DNA from: [Clostridium] scindens ATCC 35704
Lineage (GTDB): Bacteria > Bacillota > Clostridia > Lachnospirales > Lachnospiraceae
Assembly: GCF_004295125.1 (NCBI RefSeq)
Contig: NZ_CP036170.1
Span: 1,297,501 to 1,361,500, forward strand
Reading direction: 5' to 3'
Length of the DNA stretch: 64,000 bases
Below the pieces are notes generated by a model that worked only from the letters and a program-made list of their open reading frames with translations, made no database searches and was not told the origin of the DNA. Below are positions 35,882 to 44,210 of the stretch, piece by piece; the stretch's first letter is position 1, and every line of letters begins with the position of its first letter. A program made the translations under genes and the position numbers.

Positions 35882-37183
35882 ATGAAAAAGAAAATCATTA
35901 GCATGCTGCTGGTTTCCGCCATGGCCATGACATTGATCGTCGGCTGCGGGAATAATGGGGCAGATGAGAAGAAGTCCAAAGGGGATGAAAAGACGCTGGA
36001 GGTGTGGGTCGCTCCGCTGGACGACGACACGGTGAACAACTGGAAGCCGCTTCTTAAGGATTGGGAGAAGGAGAACGACTGTACGGTTAACGTAAAGGTA
36101 GTGCCCTGGGACAGTTATGAGGAGACATACACGACAGCTCTTAACTCAGGCGAAGGTCCGGACGTGGGATATATGTACAATGAGATGTTCCCTTCATATA
36201 TAGATTCCGGAGCGGTTGTTGACATGTCAGAGTATGTTACCGATGAGGACAAAGAAGAGTATAAATATCTGGAAAACGGATATATGATGGATGGACAGTA
36301 TGGATGGCCGCTCGTGACGGGAGTGCCTTTCGTGCTGTACTATAATGAAGACATTCTGGCAGACCTGGGAGAGACGGCGCCTGAGACTTGGGAGGATTTT
36401 GTAAGAATCTGCAAAGCGGCAACCAAGGATACGGATGGCGACGGCAAGATTGACCAGTACGGCTATGCAACTGGAATGAGCACCAGCGATGTGGGAGCCA
36501 TGCAGGTACTGAATGCATACTATTACAGTGCGCTTTGGCAGAACGGCGGACAAGTCTATAAGGATGACCTGAAGTCCGTAGCTTTTGCTGATGAAGCCGG
36601 AACTGAGGCATTGACATGGATCAAGGAACTGACCCAGTATATGAATCCTGATTTCATGTCCCAGTCATGGTCAGAGGCATTTGCCAATGTATTCGGAGAA
36701 GGCAAGGCTGCATTCGGCGTATACCGCTCATCCCAGACGGATGAAACCATGTTTGCCGAGACGTATCCTGACCTGAAATGGGACTATGTGACTTCCCTTA
36801 AGAATGTGGACTATGGAACTTTCGGAGCAACCGACTGCCTGACGCTGATGTCGGCGGCAGACGATAAAGACCTTGCAATGGATTTCATTAAATACGTGAC
36901 AGGCGCCGAATTTATGAAGCAGTACCATGCAAAATGCCCCGGCGCTGCACTTACCGTCAGCGAGCCATATGTAGGCGACGAGAAGATGGAGCGTATCTAT
37001 ACGGAGGACATTGATAAATGGCATGGCCTTCAGGCAGGCCCCTGCGGAGTGGACATCTTAACGCAGCTTTCCGCTGACTTCCAGGGCGTGATGACGGAAG
37101 AGATGACGGTGGAAGAGGCGCTGAAGGAGGCTGAAGATTACGCAAACGGCCTGCTGGATGATTACTGGGCAGATAAAGAATAA
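35882..37183 (+). CDS. Sugar ABC transporter substrate-binding lipoprotein (SBP_bac_1)
   Basis: A 433-aa binding protein with lipobox IVGC (Cys about 22) and the family pattern WVAPLDDDTVNNWKPLLKDW, then DVGYMYNEM and VPFVLYYNEDIL. Likely cargo is an oligosaccharide, unidentified. A candidate promoter is TTGTAT (35808) with TAGAAT (35832). Two permeases follow but no ATPase, so it must share one encoded elsewhere (MsmX/MsmK type). Confidence 0.9.
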   Translation: MKKKIISMLLVSAMAMTLIVGCGNNGADEKKSKGDEKTLEVWVAPLDDDTVNNWKPLLKDWEKENDCTVNVKVVPWDSYEETYTTALNSGEGPDVGYMYNEMFPSYIDSGAVVDMSEYVTDEDKEEYKYLENGYMMDGQYGWPLVTGVPFVLYYNEDILADLGETAPETWEDFVRICKAATKDTDGDGKIDQYGYATGMSTSDVGAMQVLNAYYYSALWQNGGQVYKDDLKSVAFADEAGTEALTWIKELTQYMNPDFMSQSWSEAFANVFGEGKAAFGVYRSSQTDETMFAETYPDLKWDYVTSLKNVDYGTFGATDCLTLMSAADDKDLAMDFIKYVTGAEFMKQYHAKCPGAALTVSEPYVGDEKMERIYTEDIDKWHGLQAGPCGVDILTQLSADFQGVMTEEMTVEEALKEAEDYANGLLDDYWADKE

Positions 37184-37196
37184 TTAATGAGATACA

Positions 37197-37229
37197 AAAA
37201 ATGTCCGCTTCTATTGCGGACATTTTTTT
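37197..37229 (+). terminator. Intercistronic terminator/attenuator between binding protein and permeases
   Basis: AAAATGTCCGC/GCGGACATTTT stem with a 7-nt loop and T tract, inside the 58-bp gap. It would make the binding protein transcript more abundant than that of the permeases. Confidence 0.8.
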
Positions 37230-37241
37230 GAGAGGAACGGT

Positions 37242-38129
37242 ATGGAAAAGAGAAAAACAGGAATAAAGAACATAGCGCCATATGCTTATATTACGCCTAT
37301 TACCTTGATCCTTGTGACGTTTGTAATCGGCTCCGTCATCATATCCGTGGTGCTTGGGTTTACCAAATATAATATTATGACGGAACCAGTTTTTTCGGGG
37401 CTGGATAATTATAGAAGGCTGCTTACAGACAGCAAGTTTATTAAGGCGCTGAAAAATACGCTGGAACTGATCGTCATCATTGTTCCGCTGCAGACTGTGT
37501 CGGGCATCTTGCTATCTTCCTTTCTGGTGGCCAACCGTAAAAAGGTGCTGGGAAAGATTGCCAATTGCATCGTGTTTATTCCGGTGCTCTGCGCGGATGC
37601 GGTGGCTGGAGTCGTATGGAGGGAATTCCTCAACGGAAAACTTCCGGTGGTGGAAAATTTCTTTGGATTATTCGGGATAGAGCCATCCATGCTCCTGGGC
37701 GATGCCAGAAAGGCGCTGATCGTCGTGGGGCTTGTGGCAGTCTGGAAGTATATGGGGTATTACGTGGTCATCTATTCTTCCGGCCTGCTGTCCATATCCG
37801 ATACCTATTATGAGGCGGCAAAGGTAGATGGGGCGGGCAAGATTCGCTGTTTTTTCAGCATCACGCTTCCAATGTTGAAGCCCACCATAATACTGGCCGT
37901 GTTCTTATCCCTCACCAATTCTCTGCGCTGCTTTGATCTGATCTTCAACCTGACAGGAGGAGGGCCTAATAATGCCACGACAACGTTGGTGCTGTATGCA
38001 TACTCCTCCTGCTTTGGAAGCAGCAAGGCAGGCTATGCCATGGCAATATCCAACATGCTTTTTCTCGTGGTGCTGGTGATCGCATTGATGCAGAGAACGT
38101 TGATGAGAAGAGATGTCTCGGAACTATAG
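37242..38129 (+). CDS. Sugar ABC transporter permease, MalF/UgpA type
   Basis: A 295-aa permease with six predicted helices. The EAA loop is YYEAAKVDGAGKIRCFFSIT (about residues 188-207) and the C-terminal region has LTGGGPNNATTTL, usual for this class. GAGAGGAA precedes the ATG. The next permease starts 9 bp after its stop. Confidence 0.9.
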   Translation: MEKRKTGIKNIAPYAYITPITLILVTFVIGSVIISVVLGFTKYNIMTEPVFSGLDNYRRLLTDSKFIKALKNTLELIVIIVPLQTVSGILLSSFLVANRKKVLGKIANCIVFIPVLCADAVAGVVWREFLNGKLPVVENFFGLFGIEPSMLLGDARKALIVVGLVAVWKYMGYYVVIYSSGLLSISDTYYEAAKVDGAGKIRCFFSITLPMLKPTIILAVFLSLTNSLRCFDLIFNLTGGGPNNATTTLVLYAYSSCFGSSKAGYAMAISNMLFLVVLVIALMQRTLMRRDVSEL

Positions 38130-38138
38130 GGAGGGAAT

Positions 38139-38960
38139 ATGAAAGCAATAGCAAAAGGTTTAAGAAATGGAATAGATTCCATATTGCTGATTGGAATTAT
38201 CGTGGTGAATGTGGTGCCTTTCGTGTACATGTTCATGATGTCATTCAAGTCAACGATCAATGCCCGCGATTTTGATTTTTCGCTGGATAAGCTTTCTTTC
38301 GTCCAGTACCAGAAGATATTCGCGATGGACAATTTTGAACGGTATATCTTCAACAGCGTCTTTGTGGCAGTGGCCGGAGTGATATTGACGGTGACGGTGT
38401 GCTCCTTGGCGGGCTATGCATTTGCGAAAATGAATTTTAAGGGGAATGACCGGCTGTTCCTCTTCCTGATACTGACCATGATCGTGCCGTCGGAGGTGAT
38501 AATCGTGCCCCTGTTCCTGATTACAAAGAGCCTGGGATGGCTGAATACATTTCGTGCCCTGATTCTGCCTCTTCCCACGGCATTCGGCGTGTTTATCATG
38601 CGACAGGCAATACTGGATGTGCCGCAGGACTTGATCAATGCGGCGAAGATTGACGGTTGTGGAAATATCAGGACATTTTTTAAGGTCGTGCTGCCGATGG
38701 TAAAATCATCCGTGCTGGCATTGTCCATATTTACCTTTGTGGGCGCATGGAACAACTTTATCTGGCCCCTGGTGGCGTGTACAAAGCAAGAGATGAAGAC
38801 CCTGCCTCTGGCGCTGAGTCTTATGAAGACCCAGTTCAATACGGACGTAGGGCTTACGATGGCCTGCGCTGTGGTGAATTTCCTGCCGCCCTTTATTTTC
38901 TATGTATTCATGCAGGGCAAGTTTAAAGAAGGCATCGCGCTTAGCGGTATAAAGGGATGA
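38139..38960 (+). CDS. Sugar ABC transporter permease, MalG/UgpE type
   Basis: A 273-aa permease. LAGYAFAKMNFKG and the EAA-loop equivalent LINAAKIDGCGNIRTFFKVV are visible, and the C-terminus ends FKEGIALSGIKG, typical of MalG-type subunits. GGGAGG precedes the ATG. Confidence 0.9.
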   Translation: MKAIAKGLRNGIDSILLIGIIVVNVVPFVYMFMMSFKSTINARDFDFSLDKLSFVQYQKIFAMDNFERYIFNSVFVAVAGVILTVTVCSLAGYAFAKMNFKGNDRLFLFLILTMIVPSEVIIVPLFLITKSLGWLNTFRALILPLPTAFGVFIMRQAILDVPQDLINAAKIDGCGNIRTFFKVVLPMVKSSVLALSIFTFVGAWNNFIWPLVACTKQEMKTLPLALSLMKTQFNTDVGLTMACAVVNFLPPFIFYVFMQGKFKEGIALSGIKG

Positions 38961-39015
38961 TGGCAGTTTTAAAGTTCCGTGGCTTCTTCCAGCAGCGATA
39001 TGCTATAATAGAAGC

Positions 39016-39564
39016 ATGTCAAAGATTATATATGTAAACAATATTCCGGTCACAATCGAATACAGAAAAGTAAAGAATATCAATCTCTATATCAAGCCGC
39101 CGGATGCGCAGGTGCTGATCACCGCGCCGCCACACGCGTCTGAAAGGAGAATCAGGGATTTTGCAAAGGGAAAGGCTCAGTGGATTGAAAAGAGCCGGAA
39201 GCGCATGCTTGATTCCCTTGAGGGCAGGGCGGAGGAAACTTCCAGATCGATCACCGATGCGCAGTTAGGAAGGCTTGTGGATAAGGTAGAAGAATATGCC
39301 CGGATATGGGAGCCAGTGATGGGCGTGAATGCTACCAACTGGACCTTCCGGTACATGAAGACCCGGTGGGGCAGCTGCACGGTGAATACCGGACGCATAC
39401 GGATTAATACGAGGCTGGCCTTCTATCCGGATGAATGCCTGGAATACATCGTGGTGCATGAATTGTGCCACTTAATAGAGCCAAGCCATAACAAAAGATT
39501 CCATGCGTACATGACAAAGTTTTTGCCAGACTGGAAGATCAGAAAAAAGAAACTTTGCCAGTAA
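39016..39564 (+). CDS. YgjP/SprT-like M48-type metallopeptidase domain protein (DUF45)
   Basis: A 182-aa protein with the zinc motif VVHELCHLIEPSHNKRFH (HExxH plus a third His) and the family's conserved YMKTRWGSCTVNTGRIRIN. Function of the family is unsettled. The ATG lies only 6 bp after a TATAAT (39004-39009), which would put the transcription start at or next to the start codon; no ribosome binding site is seen. Possibly leaderless. Confidence 0.88.
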   Translation: MSKIIYVNNIPVTIEYRKVKNINLYIKPPDAQVLITAPPHASERRIRDFAKGKAQWIEKSRKRMLDSLEGRAEETSRSITDAQLGRLVDKVEEYARIWEPVMGVNATNWTFRYMKTRWGSCTVNTGRIRINTRLAFYPDECLEYIVVHELCHLIEPSHNKRFHAYMTKFLPDWKIRKKKLCQ

Positions 39565-39585
39565 GAAGGTGGGTGCAGGGCGGTC

Positions 39586-39756
39586 CTAGAACAGAAGGGA
39601 CAGTCCCACGCTGTGGTCATCGTGGCCATGGGACAGTACAATATGCGTGATCTTTTTCAAATCCACTCCCAGAGAGTGCGCGTTTCGAATCATAATATCG
39701 GAGTATCCGGCATCGAATAGGAGCTTCTTATCATCAATTTCATAACGAATTCCCCC
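39586..39756 (-). pseudogene. N-terminal fragment of an MBL-fold metallo-hydrolase
   Basis: Reads KKLLFDAGYSDIMIRNAHSL then VLSHGHDDHSVGL, the first metal-binding region of MBL-fold hydrolases, and stops four codons later. The rest of the enzyme is absent. Between 39757 and 40093 only a terminator and a promoter are apparent. Confidence 0.6.
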
Positions 39757-39846
39757 CTTTTCATCCGGTATCTGCGCATAAACGCTTAATCTGTATAAAG
39801 TATATCGGATTCCAGTGGGAAAGCATAGATACATGAAGAAATGCAA

Positions 39847-39883
39847 AAAAGGTCTTGAAGTAAAACTTCAGGACCTTTTGTTT
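39847..39883. terminator. Bidirectional terminator hairpin
   Basis: AAAAGGTCTTGAAGT/ACTTCAGGACCTTTT, an almost perfect stem with A and T tracts on both sides. Confidence 0.75.
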
Positions 39884-40018
39884 AAATAATCTAGAGATTG
39901 GATTAGGAATAACAAAATCTTGGGGGTGCTTCTAAAGCATATTTTGTATTCCAAGAACAATATATCACGGAGAAACTTCTTTGAAAATAGTTTTATGTTA
40001 CATAAATTAGTAAAAAAA

Positions 40019-40047
40019 TTGTGCTTGAAGCACAAGGATGATATAAT
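40019..40047 (+). promoter_or_regulatory. Promoter with overlapping palindrome, upstream of the pucR-family gene
   Basis: TTGTGC (40019-40024), 17-bp spacer and an extended -10 TGATATAAT (TATAAT 40042-40047). The palindrome GTGCTTGAAGCAC (40021-40033) covers the -35 edge and spacer, a position where a bound protein would repress. Confidence 0.6.
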
Positions 40048-40093
40048 AATACGGACTTAAGAAATAAATAGACAGACAGGCGGGTGTATATAT

Positions 40094-41233
40094 GTGGCAG
40101 TAGAATTGAAGGAACTTTATGAAAAGATCAGTCCGGAATATGAAGTGAAACTGCATACGACAGGATGTTTTGAAAAAATGATTGGATGGGTCCACATGGT
40201 TGAGGATCCGGAATTTGCGGATCTGCTGCATGGAGACGAACTTATCTTTAACTCAGGCCTGAACTATACTTCGGACGAGTGGCTTTACAGGTTCGTGGAG
40301 GCGCTGAATAAGGTCCATGCAGGAGGCCTGATCGTATCTCTTTGGGGGGAGAGGGCCTTTTCGCAGGAGATCATTGATTACTGCAATAAGATAAAGTTTC
40401 CACTCTTCTCCGCATCGTGGAAGACACCTTACATTGACATTATGCGGATGTTCTCGGTGATTCTCCTAAAAAACGAGCAGAAGGAGACGAACCTGATTGC
40501 TGCATTGAAGAACGCCATTTATTACCCGGAGAATGAAGAACTGTATCTCAGCCATTTTGAGAGAAATGGATTCTTCCGGGATATGTCCTATACGATCGTC
40601 ATACTTAGCTGTCATGCCTATGATATGGAGAATGGGAATGAAAGACTGCTGAGGATTGAGAAGTCTCTCCACTATATTCTGAAAAATGTGATCGTATACG
40701 AAGAAAAGGGATGCCTGATCATCCTTGCCGCAGGCTACTCCCTTTCAAAGATCCGCTCAGATTTCCAGCGGCTGTGCCAGAGGGATTCCAACATCTATGT
40801 GGGGATTGGCACGACAGCGGATCAGATCCGGGATATCCACAAGTCTTACCATAACGCCAATACGGCCTACCAGCTGACCAAGACAGCTATTCCTAAGAAT
40901 CTGCTGGATTACGACGAACTGGGCATCTATAAGATATTGGCGGATGTAAAAGAGGTATCCATCTATCCTGCGTTTGTAAAGGAGACCCTAGGGACTTTGA
41001 TAGACTATGACAAACAGAATCACAAGGAGTATCTGAAGATTCTGGATGAATATTTTCGCCATGAGTGCAGCGTCATTGAGACCTCAAAAGCACTGTACTG
41101 CCATAAGAACACGCTGACCTACAAACTTCATAAAATCCGGGACATCCTGGGATATGACATTCATAGCAACGAGAACCGTACAAGGATTATGGTAGCGCTC
41201 TATATCATGCGGCTGGGAGAAATTGGAATCTAA
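40094..41233 (+). CDS. PucR-family transcriptional regulator
   Basis: A 379-aa protein. The N-terminal part resembles the purine-catabolism regulator sensor region (ELIFNSGLNYTSDEWL, GLIVSLWGERAFSQEIIDYC), the middle a GGDEF-like/CdaR region, and the C-terminus the PucR HTH (ALYCHKNTLTYKLHKIRDIL). The start is GTG 40094, with an overlapping out-of-frame ATG two bases before. It may control the LUD gene 80 bp downstream. Confidence 0.85.
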   Translation: MAVELKELYEKISPEYEVKLHTTGCFEKMIGWVHMVEDPEFADLLHGDELIFNSGLNYTSDEWLYRFVEALNKVHAGGLIVSLWGERAFSQEIIDYCNKIKFPLFSASWKTPYIDIMRMFSVILLKNEQKETNLIAALKNAIYYPENEELYLSHFERNGFFRDMSYTIVILSCHAYDMENGNERLLRIEKSLHYILKNVIVYEEKGCLIILAAGYSLSKIRSDFQRLCQRDSNIYVGIGTTADQIRDIHKSYHNANTAYQLTKTAIPKNLLDYDELGIYKILADVKEVSIYPAFVKETLGTLIDYDKQNHKEYLKILDEYFRHECSVIETSKALYCHKNTLTYKLHKIRDILGYDIHSNENRTRIMVALYIMRLGEIGI

Positions 41234-41266
41234 CACGCATTTAAAACTGTCTGACTTTTAAATTTG

Positions 41267-41275
41267 TGGTATAAT
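41267..41275 (+). promoter_or_regulatory. Extended -10 promoter for the LUD-domain gene
   Basis: TGGTATAAT (TG-n-TATAAT) about 40 bp before the start codon, with only a weak -35 (CTGTCT, 41247-41252). Confidence 0.5.
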
Positions 41276-41315
41276 GTTGGGAACAGCAAGATAAGATACA
41301 TAGGAGGCGGATGCA

Positions 41316-41954
41316 ATGAATGAGAATCGGATAAAACGAAATCAATTATTAGGCGGGCGTATCGTTCAGGGACTGAAGTCCCGCAATATGGATGGCTATT
41401 ACGCAGAGACAAAAGAAGACGCGCTTAAGAAAGCGTTGGAGTGGATATCGGAAGGAAGCACGGTCGCCTGGGGCGGCTCCATGTCGATTGCAGAGATCGG
41501 GCTTAAGAAGGCAATCTGCGAAGGCAATTATAAGGAATATAACCGCGATGACGCCAAGAATCCGGAAGAAAAGCGTAAGATCGAGCTGGCAAGCTATGAC
41601 TGCGACTATTTCCTCACAAGCGCCAATGCTATAACGGAAGATGGAGTGATGGTCAACATAGACGGCTTTGGCAACCGGGTATCGGCCATAGCCGCCGGTC
41701 CCCGCAATGTCATCATGATCGTTGGGATGAACAAGGTGGTAAGGGATGTAGAGAACGCTGTATCAAGGGCCAGGAATGAGGCTGCGCCGATCAACGCGCA
41801 GAGATTCGATATTGATACGCCTTGCCACAAGACGGGAGCCTGCTTTGACTGCAAGTCTCCTGACACCATCTGCTGTCAGATGCTGGTGACAAGATTCTCC
41901 AAAGTTCCTGAAAGAATAAAAGTTATTCTGGTAAATGAAGAATTAGGCTTTTAA
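41316..41954 (+). CDS. LUD-domain (lactate utilisation, LutC/YkgG-like) protein
   Basis: A 212-aa LUD protein. Visible are AWGGSMSIAEIGL, NAITEDGVMVNIDGFGNRVS and GPRNVIMIVGMNKVV, all conserved in the family. Near the C-terminus a cysteine cluster (CHKTGACFDC, then CCQ) suggests a metal or Fe-S site. Family relatives act with LutA/LutB in lactate oxidation, but stand-alone clostridial members like this lack those partners and their role is unknown. AGGAGG precedes the ATG. Confidence 0.88.
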   Translation: MNENRIKRNQLLGGRIVQGLKSRNMDGYYAETKEDALKKALEWISEGSTVAWGGSMSIAEIGLKKAICEGNYKEYNRDDAKNPEEKRKIELASYDCDYFLTSANAITEDGVMVNIDGFGNRVSAIAAGPRNVIMIVGMNKVVRDVENAVSRARNEAAPINAQRFDIDTPCHKTGACFDCKSPDTICCQMLVTRFSKVPERIKVILVNEELGF

Positions 41955-42002
41955 GATGTTGACTAAATCCCGGGCATTTGTTATAATACAAATGCTCGAT
42001 AA

Positions 42003-42073
42003 GGCGCCATAGCCAAGCGGTAAGGCAAAGGTCTGCAACACCTCTATCACCAGTTCGATTCTGGTTGGCGCCT
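42003..42073 (+). tRNA. tRNA-Cys (anticodon GCA), copy 2
   Basis: Base-for-base identical to 31853-31923, about 10 kb away in the same orientation, with a diverged version of the same terminator after it. The flanks before the gene differ. Confidence 0.95.
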
Positions 42074-42084
42074 CTATAATGAAG

Positions 42085-42120
42085 AAGCCTCGGAGACATA
42101 ATGTTTCCGGGGCTTTCTTG
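42085..42120 (+). terminator. Rho-independent terminator of tRNA-Cys copy 2
   Basis: AAGCCTCGGAGAC/GTTTCCGGGGCTT stem with loop ATAAT, followed by TCTT. Confidence 0.75.
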
Positions 42121-42212
42121 TATGTAATAACAAAACGTGGCAGTTTTGTGGCAGAAGTTAAAAGGGTGGCATAGAATAATGTATAGATATAGCCATAAAA
42201 AGGAGGGAGTCT

Positions 42213-42644
42213 ATGCGATATACAGAGAATCTTCGTGACAATGTTGATTTTGGGCCAGGGCCTTTTGTCGTAAACATCGCATGCGCAACAGAGAGAAACC
42301 CATTTTATCGCAGGGCAATATGGACTGGCAGTCATTTGCAGGTTACGCTTATGTGCATACCACCGTGTGGAGAGATTGGGTTGGAAGTGCATCCGGATAA
42401 TGATCAGTTTCTTCGCTTAGAACGAGGCAGGGGCATTATTATGATGGGGGCATGCAGGGAAAGGTTTGAATTCCAGCGTGAAGTCTGTCAGGATGATGCC
42501 ATCTTTGTCCCCGCTGGCACCTGGCATAACCTGGTCAATACAGGGGCAGAACCCATAAAACTTTATTCCATCTATGCACCGCCACACCATCCTCATGGGA
42601 TTATTCATCGAACAAAAGCGGAATCGGATGCCAGAGGGGATTAA
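42213..42644 (+). CDS. Cupin-domain protein
   Basis: A 143-aa single-domain cupin. Motif 1 is GLEVHPDNDQFLRLERGRG and motif 2 is VPAGTWHNLVNTG, with the metal-binding His, Glu/Asp and His in place. The C-terminal HHPHGIIH adds histidines. Resembles small mannose-6-phosphate-isomerase-like cupins; substrate unknown. AAGGAGGGAG precedes the ATG. Confidence 0.85.
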   Translation: MRYTENLRDNVDFGPGPFVVNIACATERNPFYRRAIWTGSHLQVTLMCIPPCGEIGLEVHPDNDQFLRLERGRGIIMMGACRERFEFQREVCQDDAIFVPAGTWHNLVNTGAEPIKLYSIYAPPHHPHGIIHRTKAESDARGD

Positions 42645-42664
42645 AATTTCAAAGATGAGTATAA

Positions 42665-42703
42665 TAAAAAACTGGCGATGTATGGATATACCGCCAGTTT
42701 TTA
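42665..42703. terminator. Bidirectional terminator
   Basis: AAAACTGGCG/CGCCAGTTTT stem with A and T tracts on both sides, between the cupin gene and the BlaR1-like fragment. Confidence 0.8.
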
Positions 42704-42713
42704 TGTCTGTTAT

Positions 42714-43001
42714 TTAAGAAAAGATAGAATTTAGTATCTCTATGGCTATTTCGGTGGCAGTGCTGCCGGTAGCATTATCAGCATTCTGCAAGTTTGTCGC
42801 AAGGTAGTAAACTCGTTCGCCGTGTTCAATAAGGCCGATAAACCACCCATTTGAATTTTGCCCGTCAACAACTCCTGTACCGGTTTTTCCATATAATCTT
42901 CCGATAGAGACATCAGAAACAAATAAAGAATTTTTTATTGCCTGTATATTCTCTTCTTTAACCATCCCATTCTCGATTGGAAGCATCGTAATGGATGATG
43001 C
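42714..43001 (-). pseudogene. C-terminal fragment of a BlaR1/class-D-beta-lactamase-like penicillin-binding domain
   Basis: Reads LYGKTGTGVVDGQNSNGWF then GLIEHGERVYYLATNLQ, the KTG box and following strands of BlaR1 sensors and OXA-type enzymes. The serine (STxK) and SxN motifs are absent. The upstream part of the frame (43002-43091) is not recognisable. A broken gene; not a resistance determinant. Confidence 0.65.
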
Positions 43002-43120
43002 CTTCTTCCAATGCCTTTGAAATAGGAGGACAGATCCATAGTTTCTTACTTTCTTTTCTCCGCCTAAACGTGATAGATGGGAGAGAGGCATTGTGCTGCA
43101 GCCTCTGGGTAGAATAAATA

Positions 43121-43543
43121 TTGTATCCCTTGCAGCAACTGGTGAACCCGATCTTCGAGATTGCCCAGGCCTATGACGCAGTGGTGATCGTGCATGGCTC
43201 GGCGGATCTCTATAACTGTCCGCTGGAATTCGACCGGATGGCCAGGAGATTCCCGAAGGTACCGTTGATCATGGCGCATTGCGGCTTCTTCTGGGAGTGG
43301 GAGCTTGCCATCGAGGTAGCCATGGAGAATGACAACCTGTACCTGGAGACCTCCAGAGTACCGGGATTCGAGACCAGCAAAGTGATTCAGAAACTAGGCG
43401 GAGGCAAGGTGATCTGGGGAACGGACGGGCCGTTCTGCGATTATGAATGGGAGTTCAACAAGATCCGCCGCTATGCGAAAAATGCGGAAGAGTTTGATAA
43501 GATCATGGGAGGAACTGTGCTGAGCCTTCTGAGGAAAGAGTAG
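43121..43543 (+). pseudogene. C-terminal half of an amidohydrolase-2 family protein
   Basis: About 140 codons corresponding to the second half of a PF04909-type TIM-barrel amidohydrolase: VVIVHGSADLY, PKVPLIMAHCGFFWEWELA, NLYLETSRV and VIWGTDGPFCDYEWE. The N-terminal half, with its first metal His pair, is missing and the frame has only a TTG start without a ribosome binding site. It lies head-to-head with the BlaR1-like fragment, marking a rearrangement joint at about 43000-43120. Confidence 0.7.
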
Positions 43544-43568
43544 TACAGATTAAGGAAAAGATGAAACA

Positions 43569-43601
43569 GCCCCTTCCCTGCATTTCCAGCGGGGGAGGGG
43601 C
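43569..43601 (-). terminator. G/C-rich hairpin after the flavodoxin gene
   Basis: GCCCCTTCCCTGC/GCGGGGGAGGGGC stem. The U tract is modest on the minus strand. It also closes the amidohydrolase fragment on the plus strand. Confidence 0.55.
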
Positions 43602-43628
43602 AAGTTATTATCCTGGTCGGCCTGAAAT

Positions 43629-44162
43629 CTATGGCTGGCCTTCCAGTTTCTTAAGTACTTTTTCTACGAATACTTTGGCGTGTTCTACATCCAGGCTGTC
43701 GGGATGGGTGATGGCCTCGTCGAAATTCTGAATATACATGTCCATCTGGCCTGCATTCTGTTCATTTTTCATGGATACGTATTTCTGGCGTACCTTCTGG
43801 GGCATCTTTCCCTGGCAGATGAAGGCCCCCAGGTAGTCGTTGTCCGTCTCGATCCACGCGCTGACGCTGTTCTCGATCGCCTTATAATATTCCGGCGCGT
43901 TTCCCATTCCGCAGGTGCCGAAAAGAGCGATCTGCTTGCCGCTTAAGTCATTGATAAAGTCGCTGACCGCCATGCTGCAGGTACCCCGGTGCACGCAGAA
44001 TCCGATGAAATAGACCTCGGCTTCCGGGATAGGCTTATCGGTGGTAATGTCAATCAGGTCTTTGGAGTTGCCGGGAAGGCGCGAGAAGATAGTCGCGGCT
44101 ATTTTTTTGGTGTTACCGGTCTCGCTCTGATAAAGAACTAAATAATCTAACATATCAATCAT
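43629..44162 (-). CDS. Flavodoxin-family protein
   Basis: A 177-aa flavodoxin-like protein. The FMN phosphate loop is YQSETGNTKKIA, followed by GFCVHRGTCSMAVSDFI and LFGTCGMGNAPEYYKAI around the isoalloxazine. The C-terminal extension is charged. It probably serves as a low-potential electron carrier; the partner enzyme is not evident. The ATG is 3 codons before LDYLVLY. Monocistronic. Confidence 0.85.
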   Translation of the reverse strand: MIDMLDYLVLYQSETGNTKKIAATIFSRLPGNSKDLIDITTDKPIPEAEVYFIGFCVHRGTCSMAVSDFINDLSGKQIALFGTCGMGNAPEYYKAIENSVSAWIETDNDYLGAFICQGKMPQKVRQKYVSMKNEQNAGQMDMYIQNFDEAITHPDSLDVEHAKVFVEKVLKKLEGQP

Positions 44163-44210
44163 ACCTCGCTTTCTTAAGAGGCAGCGTTCCTGATCAGGAC
44201 TGTCTCATGA

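Noticed and set aside
42714-43001. Beta-lactamase resistance gene
   Set aside because: Only the C-terminal KTG-box region remains; the active-site serine motif is missing.
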